From: Clostridiales bacterium
Lineage (GTDB): Bacteria; Bacillota_A; Clostridia; Christensenellales; Aristaeellaceae
Direction: 5' to 3'
Assembly: GCA_012514855.1 (NCBI GenBank)
Contig: JAAYZL010000480.1
Span: 1 to 5,110 of the forward strand
DNA length: 5,110 nucleotides
Part shown: in pieces, positions 1-5,110 of the stretch
Layout: every line of letters begins with the position of its first letter
How positions within the stretch are numbered: position 1 is the stretch's first letter
Notes under the pieces: generated by a model
The model's database searches: none
Told to the model about the DNA's origin: nothing
The model's input: the letters and a program-made list of their open reading frames with translations, nothing else
Program-made: the position numbers and the translations under genes

Positions 1-52
1 GTATGACCGCGATCTCGTAAAGCGTGTCGCAGTGCGCGTCCGCCGTAAACAT
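1..52 (-). CDS. Dipeptidase, peptidase family M19 (membrane dipeptidase-like), N-terminal fragment
   Basis: Reading leftward from an ATG at 52-50, the minus strand encodes MFTADAHCDTLYEIAVI and then leaves the window, so only 17 residues are visible. The DAHCDTL opening is the typical start of bacterial renal-dipeptidase-like (M19) enzymes. Its H-x-D pair (His7, Asp9) corresponds to the first two zinc ligands of this binuclear metallopeptidase family, which cleaves dipeptides, some with D-residues. A strong ribosome binding site lies 7 nt upstream and a promoter-like pair lies before that, which makes the start convincing despite the short fragment. It is transcribed divergently from the ABC-transporter operon. 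Lack of a signal peptide suggests a cytoplasmic enzyme, as is usual in bacteria. It could process material brought in by the neighbouring transporter, but that is only inferred from position. The family call rests on one motif. Confidence 0.72.
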   Translation of the reverse strand, partial: MFTADAHCDTLYEIAVI

Positions 53-59
53 CGGCCCC

Positions 60-65
60 ACCTCC
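60..65 (-). promoter_or_regulatory. Ribosome binding site of the divergent dipeptidase gene
   Basis: On the minus strand the bases read GGAGGT, a near-perfect Shine-Dalgarno core, with 7 nt to the ATG at 52. This fixes the dipeptidase start. It also argues that the plus-strand reading through this stretch is not coding. Confidence 0.75.
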
Positions 66-71
66 CCGAAG

Positions 72-100
72 ATTATACCCGATTCCCTCTCCCGCCGCAA
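72..100 (-). promoter_or_regulatory. Candidate housekeeping-sigma promoter for the divergent dipeptidase gene
   Basis: On the minus strand there is a perfect -10 hexamer, TATAAT (77 to 72), preceded at exactly 17 nt by TTGCGG (100 to 95). The latter matches the first three bases of the -35 consensus TTGACA. Transcription would begin around 65-66, giving a short leader that starts almost at the Shine-Dalgarno sequence. A consensus TATAAT stands out in such GC-rich DNA. The very short leader is the main reason for caution. Confidence 0.45.
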
Positions 101-116
101 GTTCCGGCCGGAAAAA

Positions 117-179
117 TTGCACTTTGTGCTTCTGGCGCTCATGATCTCCATGATCGCACTGGGCGGCATCGCCACCGCC
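117..179 (+). other. Signal peptide of the DUF3798 protein
   Basis: Residues 1-21 (from TTG 117) form a hydrophobic core, HFVLLALMISMIALGGI, followed by the A-x-A type site ATA before EEG. From this start the n-region has no Lys or Arg, which is unusual for a signal peptide. The in-frame codons just upstream encode SRRKFRPEK, which would supply the positive charge if translation began earlier. Confidence 0.6.
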
Positions 180-1241
180 GAGGAGGGCAATTGGAAGATC
201 GCCATCCTGACCGGCACGACCACCCAGGGCGAGGAAGAGTTCCGCGCGGCCGAGAGGCTCGCCGCAGCGTATCCCGACAACGTGATCACCGACACCTATC
301 CCGATCAGTTCATGGCCGAGCAGGAGACCACGATCTCGAAGCTCGTCGCCTTCGCCGCCGACCCCGACGTCAAGGCCATCATCATGTGCCAGGCCGTGCC
401 GGGCGCGAAGCCGGGCTTTGACAAGGTCCGCGAGATGGGCCGCGACGACATCCTGCTGATCGCGGGCACCCCGCAGGAAGACCCGGCCGTCATCTCGGCC
501 GCGGCGGACATCGTGATGTACTCCGACGAAGTCAAGCAGGGCGACACCATCATGGAGACGCTCGCGAACTGGGGCGTCGAGGTGTTCATCCACTACTCGT
601 TCCCGCGCCACATGGCGATGGAGCTGATCGTGGCCCGCCATGAGCTGCTCAAGGCGAACGCCGAGGCTCTGGGCATCGAGATGTACGACGTGACCGCGCC
701 CGACCCGACCGCCGAGGCCGGCCCGACCGCGTCCCAGCAGTTCATCCTCGAGGATGTCCCGCAGCAGATGGCGAAGTACGAGGGCAAGAAGGTCGGCTTC
801 TTCACCACGAACTGCGGCATGCAGGAGCCCCTCCAGACCGCCGTCCTCGCGCAGCCGAACGCCTACTATCCGCAGCCGTGCTGCCCGAGCCCGTTCCACG
901 CCTTCCCGGCGGTTCTGGGCCTCGAGCTTGACCTCAGCGGCAACAGCGAGGATGCTCTGCGCGCCATCGCCGCGGAGCTCGCCAAGAAGGAAGCGGTCGG
1001 CCGCTTCTCCACCTGGCCGGCGCCCGTCGCGATGTCGATGATCGAGATCGGCTTCGACTACGCCAAGGCGTACATCGAGGGCTCGATCGAGGGCCGCAAC
1101 GATGCCGAGGCGCTCAAGGCGCTGTTCTCCGAGAAGCTCGGCGGCGCGATCATCGAGAACTACACCAACGCCGAGGGAACGACGTTTGACAACTACTACA
1201 CGATCCTTCTCGAGCCGGTCGACTTCAACGACTATCTCTAA
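117..1241 (+). CDS. DUF3798 family secreted protein, probable substrate-binding component of the ABC transporter
   Basis: Probable extracytoplasmic receptor of the downstream ABC importer. From the TTG at 117 the protein has 374 residues. An N-terminal hydrophobic stretch (about residues 3-19) ends in ATA before EEG, a likely signal peptidase I site. There is no lipobox cysteine. The mature part opens with a beta-strand-like WKIAILTG and alternates strands and helices, as in type I periplasmic-binding-protein folds. I recognise the family as DUF3798 from its overall sequence, including the segment from TTNCGMQEP to PQPCCPSPFHAFP (about residues 231-264). Cysteines lie at about 91, 233, 255 and 256. 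The ligand of the family is not known to me. The start is doubtful: the frame is open back to a GTG at 24, but that overlaps the divergent dipeptidase. TTG 117 has no clear Shine-Dalgarno, and ATG 141 would truncate the signal peptide. Product call fairly firm, start weak. Confidence 0.82.
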   Translation: MHFVLLALMISMIALGGIATAEEGNWKIAILTGTTTQGEEEFRAAERLAAAYPDNVITDTYPDQFMAEQETTISKLVAFAADPDVKAIIMCQAVPGAKPGFDKVREMGRDDILLIAGTPQEDPAVISAAADIVMYSDEVKQGDTIMETLANWGVEVFIHYSFPRHMAMELIVARHELLKANAEALGIEMYDVTAPDPTAEAGPTASQQFILEDVPQQMAKYEGKKVGFFTTNCGMQEPLQTAVLAQPNAYYPQPCCPSPFHAFPAVLGLELDLSGNSEDALRAIAAELAKKEAVGRFSTWPAPVAMSMIEIGFDYAKAYIEGSIEGRNDAEALKALFSEKLGGAIIENYTNAEGTTFDNYYTILLEPVDFNDYL

Positions 1242-1260
1242 AGCCATCCACGGGTAACAG

Positions 1261-1289
1261 CGGCCCGCCTCTTCCGAGGAGGCGGGCCG
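1261..1289 (+). terminator. Intercistronic GC-rich hairpin (partial terminator or mRNA-stabilising stem-loop)
   Basis: An 11-bp perfect inverted repeat (CGGCCCGCCTC at 1261-1271, its complement at 1279-1289) encloses a 7-nt loop. It lies 19 nt after the stop codon of the binding-protein gene and before the ATPase ribosome binding site. No run of T follows directly: the next bases are ATTCCCGGTTTT, with four Ts starting 8 nt later. A fully efficient intrinsic terminator is therefore unlikely. Stem-loops in this position commonly let the receptor gene be expressed more than the rest of an ABC operon, by partial termination or by protecting the upstream mRNA from 3' exonucleases. The hairpin is seen directly; its role is inferred. 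Confidence 0.6.
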
Positions 1290-1304
1290 ATTCCCGGTTT
1301 TAAA

Positions 1305-1310
1305 GGGAGG
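1305..1310 (+). promoter_or_regulatory. Ribosome binding site deciding the TTG start of the ATPase gene
   Basis: GGGAGG lies 8 nt before the TTG at 1319. No ATG or GTG start is near in this frame, and the protein from TTG begins at the usual place for the family (a few residues before the first beta strand, LEMRDITKQYG). The TTG start is therefore well supported. Confidence 0.8.
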
Positions 1311-1318
1311 AAAGCCCA

Positions 1319-2929
1319 TTGACCGCAGAATACGTGCTGGAAATGCGAGACATCACCAAGCAGTACGGCGAGACGACGGTGCTCTCGAACGTGTCCCTCT
1401 CGGTGCGCCCGGGCGAAATCCACGCGCTGCTGGGCGAAAACGGCGCGGGCAAGTCGACCCTGATGAACATACTCTTCGGCATGCCGGTCATCCACTCGAC
1501 CGGCGGCTACGAGGGGTCGGTCAATCTCGGGGGGGAGCCGGCGCACATCCTTTCGCCGCACGCGGCGATGGAAATGGGCATCGGCATGGTGCATCAGGAG
1601 TTCATGCTCTTGCCGGGCTTCAACATCACCGAGAACATCAAGCTGAACCGCGAGACCACGAAGCCGACGATCCTGAGCCGCGCGCTTCGCAACAAAAACC
1701 TCGAAAGCCTCGACATGGCGTCGATGCACCGGGACGCCCGCAGGGCGCTGGACTCCGTCGGCATGGGCATCGACGAATACACTTTGGTCGCGGGGCTGCC
1801 GGTCGGCTACATGCAGTTCATCGAGATCGCGCGCGAAATCGACAAGAAGGGCATCCGGCTGCTCGTCTTTGACGAGCCGACCGCCGTGCTCACCGAGTCC
1901 GAGGCGGAGAAGCTCATTTCGGTCATGCGAAAGATCGCGGCGAGCGGCATCGCGATCATCTTTATCACCCACCGTCTGGACGAGGTGATGGCGGCATCCG
2001 ACAGCATCACGATCTTGCGCGACGGCAAGCTGGCCGCGACGCGCAAGGCGAAGGAGACCACCTTGGTCGAGCTCGCGGAGCTTATGATCGGACGCAAGGG
2101 CGAGGCGGTCGTGGACGTGCCGGAAAAGCGCGGACAGGCGGCCCGGGTCAACGCCCTTTCTATAAAGAACCTTGTCGTGGACATGCCCGGCGAGGAGGTC
2201 AAGGGCGTGGACCTCGACGTGTACGAGGGCGAAATCCTCGGCATCGGCGGGCTGGCCGGACAGGGCAAGATCGGCATCCCCAACGGCGTCATGGGCCTCT
2301 ACCCCGCCGAGGGCGAAATCGAGCTGTTCGGGAATCCGCTGCCATTAAACAGCGCGCGCACGGCCCTGACGAGCGGCATGGCGATGGTCTCCGAGGACCG
2401 CCGCGGCGTCGGCCTCCTGCTCGACCAGTCGATCGAGGACAACATCGCGTTCAGCGCGATGCAGGTGCACGGCCAGTTCCTGCACCGCTTCCTCGGGCTG
2501 ACCTCGAAGGACGGCCCGGCCGTCCGGAAGCACTGCCAGCGGCTGATCAAGGACCTCGATATCCGCTGCACGTCGTCCAGACAGGCGGTCGGCACGCTCT
2601 CGGGCGGCAACCAGCAGAAGGTGTGCGTCGCCAGGGCGCTCTCGATGGAGCCGAAGTTCCTGTTCGTCTCGGAGCCGACGCGCGGCATCGACATCGGCGC
2701 GAAGCGGCTCGTGCTCGAGACGCTCGTCCGACTGAACCGCGAGCGCGGCATGACGATCGTCATGGTATCCTCGGAACTCCTCGAACTGCGCTCGATCTGC
2801 GACCGCATCGCGATCGTCTCCGAGGGACAGGTGGTCGACATCCTGCCGCCGGACAGCCCGGACGCGGACTTCGGCCTGGCGATGTCGGGCATCAAACCTA
2901 CAGAGGGAGGCATGCCGGAACATGCATAG
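1319..2929 (+). CDS. Double-domain ABC transporter ATP-binding protein (simple sugar/nucleoside importer type)
   Basis: Cytoplasmic ATPase that powers the importer. Its 536 residues hold two fused nucleotide-binding domains, like RbsA, MglA and NupO (around 500 residues). Domain 1 (about 5-258) has Walker A GENGAGKST (39-47), Q-loop Gln93, Walker B LLVFDEPT with Asp185 and Glu186, and switch His218. Its signature motif is degenerate: LPVGYMQ (160-166) instead of the family's LSVGQQQ. Domain 2 (about 277-525) has a degenerate Walker A (GLAGQGKIG, 311-319) but an intact signature LSGGNQQK (427-434). Its Walker B reads FVSEPTRGID, with Ser451 in place of the usual Asp and Glu452 kept. SSE replaces the switch His, as in relatives. 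The VSEDRRGVGLLLDQS stretch (357-371) is typical of domain 2 in this family. The gene overlaps the next one by 8 nt. Family is certain; substrate is not readable. Confidence 0.93.
   Translation: MTAEYVLEMRDITKQYGETTVLSNVSLSVRPGEIHALLGENGAGKSTLMNILFGMPVIHSTGGYEGSVNLGGEPAHILSPHAAMEMGIGMVHQEFMLLPGFNITENIKLNRETTKPTILSRALRNKNLESLDMASMHRDARRALDSVGMGIDEYTLVAGLPVGYMQFIEIAREIDKKGIRLLVFDEPTAVLTESEAEKLISVMRKIAASGIAIIFITHRLDEVMAASDSITILRDGKLAATRKAKETTLVELAELMIGRKGEAVVDVPEKRGQAARVNALSIKNLVVDMPGEEVKGVDLDVYEGEILGIGGLAGQGKIGIPNGVMGLYPAEGEIELFGNPLPLNSARTALTSGMAMVSEDRRGVGLLLDQSIEDNIAFSAMQVHGQFLHRFLGLTSKDGPAVRKHCQRLIKDLDIRCTSSRQAVGTLSGGNQQKVCVARALSMEPKFLFVSEPTRGIDIGAKRLVLETLVRLNRERGMTIVMVSSELLELRSICDRIAIVSEGQVVDILPPDSPDADFGLAMSGIKPTEGGMPEHA
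2905..2910 (+). promoter_or_regulatory. Ribosome binding site of the first permease gene
   Basis: GGGAGG lies inside the end of the ATPase gene, 11 nt before the ATG at 2922. The spacing is longer than ideal, but translational coupling through the 8-nt overlap with the ATPase stop would compensate. The nearer ATG at 2912 is in another frame and does not open a gene of its own. Confidence 0.6.
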
Positions 2930-4808
2930 CACGAGAACACAAAAAATCGGCGCGCTTGTGCTCCTGGCCGCGGCGGTCGTGCTGATCGCGGGCGGCGCCT
3001 TCGGCGTCCTGAACCGCGTGAGCGCTTCCGGCGAGCAGATGCTGCGCGACCTTCGGCTGACCGCGCTTCTGATCACGACCGGCGAGGGCTCGGTCGAGGC
3101 GATGATCGAGGCCGAGAAGGAGGCCGCGCGCGTGCGCGTCAAGGCCGAGAACGACGGCAAGGTCGACGTCATCAAGACAAAAGCGGCGGTCGCCGAGGCC
3201 GAGGAGAACGCGCGCAAAGCCGCCGAGAACATGGCCACCGAGGTCGACCTCTCGACGGTCGACACGACGGCGCTCGTCCCCGCGGTCGAGGCGATGCTCC
3301 TTTCGCAGCGCGCGCTCGACGTGCAGACGACAAGGGACGAGGCGGCCTATATCGAGAAAATGCGGCAAGTCCAGCCGACCGAGGCCCCGGAGGAGGTCGT
3401 CGACGAATCCCTCAACGCCGACGCCGATATAGGAGAGGCGGAGCTCGAGCTCGAGGTCGCGCCGAAGGTCGACATGTCGGGCTTCGTCGCGACCGAAGAG
3501 ATGGCCGCGCTTTCCGCCGTGGTCGACGAGGCGTTTTTAAACCTCAGCGCGGCGCTCAAGGGCGTGTATCCGGTGCTCGACGACCAGTCCCTCCAAACGC
3601 TGACGCCGACGATCAAGAACCTGCTCTACCAGAGGGGCGACAGCTTTGAGAGCCAGTACGACCGGCTCTCGGGCTTCGGCCAGTCCGGGTTCACGACGTG
3701 GATCACGCGCTTCGGGGACGACATGGTCACCGTCGGCGTGTCGCTGATCCTCGTGGCGCTGCTGGTGTTCTTCGGAAAGCCGCTGTTCAAATCGCTGGGG
3801 CTGCCGCGGCTCATCATCACGGTGTTCTTCATGCTGATGTGCGTGCTCGCGGTCGTCTACGACCTGTCGCTGACGGTGCTTTTGTCGAACGCCATCGTCC
3901 GCATGGCGATGAACAGCATACTCGTGCTCGCGATGCTGCCGGGCATACAGTGCGGCATCAGCCTGAACCTGGGGTTGCCGCTGGGCATCATCGGCGGACT
4001 CCTCGGCGGGCTGATGTGCATCGAGTTCGGCTTCCACGGCTTCTGGGGCTTCCTGTTCGCGATCTCGACCGGCTGCGCGATCGCCGCGGTCATCGGCTTC
4101 GGCTACGGCCACCTGTTGAACCGGCTGAAGGGCAACGAGATGCAGGTGACGACCTACGTCGGCTTCTCGGTGGTGTACCTGATGTGCATGGCGTGGATGC
4201 TGCTGCCGTTCAACTCCCCGAAGCTGCGCTGGCCGCTCGGCACGGGGCTGCGCGTGACGCTCCGGCTCGACGACGCGTACAAGCACATCCTCAACGACTT
4301 CCTGGAGTTCAAGATCGGCAGCTTCACGGTGCCGACCGGGCTTCTGCTGTTCATGGCGCTGTGCTGCTTCCTGATGTGGATGTTCTCGCGCTCCAAGACC
4401 GGAACGGCGATGCAGGCGGTCGGCAACAACCCGCGCTTTGCGGAGGCGACCGGCATCTCGGTCAACCGCATGCGCGTCATCGGAACGACGCTCTCGACGA
4501 TCCTCGGCGCGGTCGGCATCATCGTCTACAGCCAGAGCTACGGCTTCATGCAGCTGTACACCGCGCCCCGTCAGATGGGCTTCATCGCCGCATCCGCGAT
4601 CCTCATCGGCGGCGCGTCGGTCTCGCGCGCCAAGATCAGCCACGTGATCATCGGGTCGTTCCTGTTCCAGGGCGTCCTGACGCTGGGCATGCCGGTCGCG
4701 AACGTGCTGGTGCCGCAGTCGACCATTTCGGAAACCATGCGCATACTGATCTCCAACGGAATCATACTCTATGCGCTCACCAAGGCGGGAGGTGGTTCGC
4801 GTGCGTAA
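2922..4808 (+). CDS. ABC transporter permease (BPD_transp_2, LivH/RbsC-like) with a large extracytoplasmic insertion
   Basis: Integral membrane subunit of the importer, 628 residues where the family usually has about 300-360. Residues 1-8 carry Arg and Lys, followed by a first membrane helix (about 9-30). Residues 31-266 are hydrophilic and contain an Ala/Glu/Lys-rich probable coiled coil (about 58-105), an acidic linker (about 149-183) and a globular-looking segment (about 185-265). From about 268 to 622 there is an ordinary polytopic permease with roughly ten further helices. It includes the Gly-rich GLPLGIIGGLLGG region and the family's cytoplasmic coupling-loop motif AVGNNPRFAEATGISVNRMR (499-518), which contacts the ATPase. 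Positive residues after helix 2 (GKPLFKSLGLPR) put that end inside, so residues 31-266 should face outward. It overlaps the ATPase upstream and the second permease downstream by 8 nt each. Permease identity firm; role of the insertion unknown. Confidence 0.9.
   Translation: MHSTRTQKIGALVLLAAAVVLIAGGAFGVLNRVSASGEQMLRDLRLTALLITTGEGSVEAMIEAEKEAARVRVKAENDGKVDVIKTKAAVAEAEENARKAAENMATEVDLSTVDTTALVPAVEAMLLSQRALDVQTTRDEAAYIEKMRQVQPTEAPEEVVDESLNADADIGEAELELEVAPKVDMSGFVATEEMAALSAVVDEAFLNLSAALKGVYPVLDDQSLQTLTPTIKNLLYQRGDSFESQYDRLSGFGQSGFTTWITRFGDDMVTVGVSLILVALLVFFGKPLFKSLGLPRLIITVFFMLMCVLAVVYDLSLTVLLSNAIVRMAMNSILVLAMLPGIQCGISLNLGLPLGIIGGLLGGLMCIEFGFHGFWGFLFAISTGCAIAAVIGFGYGHLLNRLKGNEMQVTTYVGFSVVYLMCMAWMLLPFNSPKLRWPLGTGLRVTLRLDDAYKHILNDFLEFKIGSFTVPTGLLLFMALCCFLMWMFSRSKTGTAMQAVGNNPRFAEATGISVNRMRVIGTTLSTILGAVGIIVYSQSYGFMQLYTAPRQMGFIAASAILIGGASVSRAKISHVIIGSFLFQGVLTLGMPVANVLVPQSTISETMRILISNGIILYALTKAGGGSRA
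3012..3722 (+). other. Region encoding the extracytoplasmic insertion of the permease
   Basis: Residues about 31-267 lie between membrane helices 1 and 2. The first part is charged and helical with a heptad-like Ala/Glu/Lys pattern. The middle is strongly acidic (EAPEEVVDES, GEAELELEV). The last part (from MSGFVATEE to about GFGQSGF) has mixed composition, with aromatic residues suggesting a fold. I do not recognise a named domain. There is no cysteine in the segment and no frame disruption. Codon use matches the rest of the gene, so it is an integral part of the protein and not an assembly accident. Confidence 0.7.
4788..4794 (+). promoter_or_regulatory. Ribosome binding site deciding the GTG start of the second permease gene
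   Basis: GGAGGTG lies within the last codons of the first permease gene, 6 nt before the GTG at 4801. It supports the GTG start and coupled translation. Confidence 0.75.
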
Positions 4809-5110
4809 GTTCGACATCGGAAGCTGGATGCGCAAAAACGCGGTCATGGTGATGTTCATCGCGCTGTGCGTCGCCGGCATGCTGCTTGCGAAGATAAAGC
4901 TTTCCTACGTCGCGGCGGAGCTTTTCAGCCGTCTCTCGCGCAACATGTTCATTGTGCTGTCGCTGATCATACCGATCGTCGCGGGGATGGGCATCAACTT
5001 CGCGATCACCATCGGCGCAATGGCCGCGCAGATCGCGCTTCTGTGGGTGCTCGAGTGGCAGATCCCCGGCATCGGCGGCTTCGCGACGGCGGTCGCGCTG
5101 ACGATCCCGA
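4801..5110 (+). CDS. Second ABC transporter permease (BPD_transp_2-like), N-terminal part, cut by the window edge
   Basis: From the GTG at 4801 the frame stays open to the end of the window, giving 103 residues that begin MRKFDIGSWMRKNAVMVMF. A short positive N-terminus is followed by a first membrane helix (about 14-30). A soluble stretch with SRLSRN comes next, then a second hydrophobic region. The segment IIPIVAGMGINFAITIGAMA (about 56-75) is the characteristic early Gly-rich permease motif of this family, where related proteins often read 'GxxLNFSxGxMA'. Unlike the first permease, it has only about 20 residues between helices 1 and 2, so it lacks the large insertion. It overlaps the first permease by 8 nt. 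It should form the heterodimeric membrane channel with that protein, as two different permeases do in nucleoside-type (NupP/NupQ) systems. The rest of the gene lies outside the window. Confidence 0.85.
   Translation, partial: MRKFDIGSWMRKNAVMVMFIALCVAGMLLAKIKLSYVAAELFSRLSRNMFIVLSLIIPIVAGMGINFAITIGAMAAQIALLWVLEWQIPGIGGFATAVALTIP

Noticed and set aside
24..116. Plus-strand GTG at 24 as the start of the DUF3798 gene.
   Set aside because: It lies inside the divergent dipeptidase coding start and crosses that gene's ribosome binding site and promoter. It has no Shine-Dalgarno of its own, and the first residues do not look like a signal peptide. I kept TTG 117 as the working start, with low certainty.
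1242..1318. A riboswitch or attenuator in the gap before the ATPase gene.
   Set aside because: The 77-nt gap holds only one simple hairpin and the ribosome binding site, too little for a known riboswitch fold.
1238..1972. A 244-codon minus-strand frame opposite the first half of the ATPase.
   Set aside because: It is Asp/Arg/His-rich without any domain, opposite a region with certain Walker A, Q-loop and Walker B motifs.
2248..2700. Possible frameshift or decay of the second ATPase domain, because of its odd Walker A and Walker B.
   Set aside because: The frame is intact, the signature LSGGNQQK and EPTRGID are preserved, and degenerate second-domain Walker A motifs are normal in this family.
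2345..3265. A 306-codon minus-strand frame opposite the ATPase/permease junction.
   Set aside because: It crosses two well-supported plus-strand genes and has no conserved motif. Its composition changes abruptly, as expected for an antisense shadow.
3698..4852. A 384-codon plus-strand frame overlapping the permease.
   Set aside because: It is an Arg/His/Ala-rich out-of-frame shadow of the permease. The permease frame has membrane helices and conserved motifs throughout; this one has none.
3537..4880. A 447-codon open frame on the minus strand opposite the first permease.
   Set aside because: Its translation is dominated by Arg, His, Asp, Glu and Gln, the usual product of reading a GC-rich, codon-biased gene in the opposite direction. 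It has no recognisable domain and lies opposite a clear membrane protein.

Overview
The window looks like part of a GC-rich bacterial chromosome, most likely a high-GC, Gram-positive-type anaerobe of the Clostridia. This is an inference from three things: strong GGAGG-type ribosome binding sites, a DUF3798-type binding protein of the kind known from clostridia, and a divergent gene start with the clostridial-style dipeptidase opening 'DAHCDTLYEI'. Third codon positions are strongly G/C throughout. No RNA genes, mobile elements, CRISPR arrays or long non-coding stretches are visible.

Layout. Bases 1-52 on the minus strand are the first 17 codons of a dipeptidase (peptidase family M19). The gene has a good ribosome binding site and a plausible promoter, and it runs out of the window on the left. 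On the plus strand, a four-gene ABC-transporter operon starts just after it and runs out on the right. Its genes are a secreted DUF3798 binding-protein-like component (about 117-1241), a double-NBD ATPase of the RbsA/MglA/NupO type (1319-2929), a BPD_transp_2 permease (2922-4808), and the start of a second permease (4801 onward). A GC-rich hairpin (1261-1289) separates the binding protein from the ATPase. The ATPase and both permeases overlap by 8 nt at each junction and are probably translationally coupled.

How they work together. The parts list (soluble receptor, one two-domain ATPase, two different LivH/RbsC-like permeases) matches the importers for simple sugars or nucleosides (CUT2/BMP type). 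Here, however, the receptor position holds a DUF3798 protein instead of a classical RbsB or BmpA protein. The first permease carries an insertion of about 235 residues, predicted extracytoplasmic and partly coiled coil, between its first and second membrane helices. The ATPase appears to keep one canonical ATP site and one site degenerate on both faces. The substrate cannot be read from the sequence. The neighbouring dipeptidase is only a weak hint towards a peptide-derived or amino-acid-like ligand.

The main uncertainty is the start of the binding-protein gene. The longest reading frame begins inside the divergent dipeptidase gene, and no candidate start has a convincing ribosome binding site.
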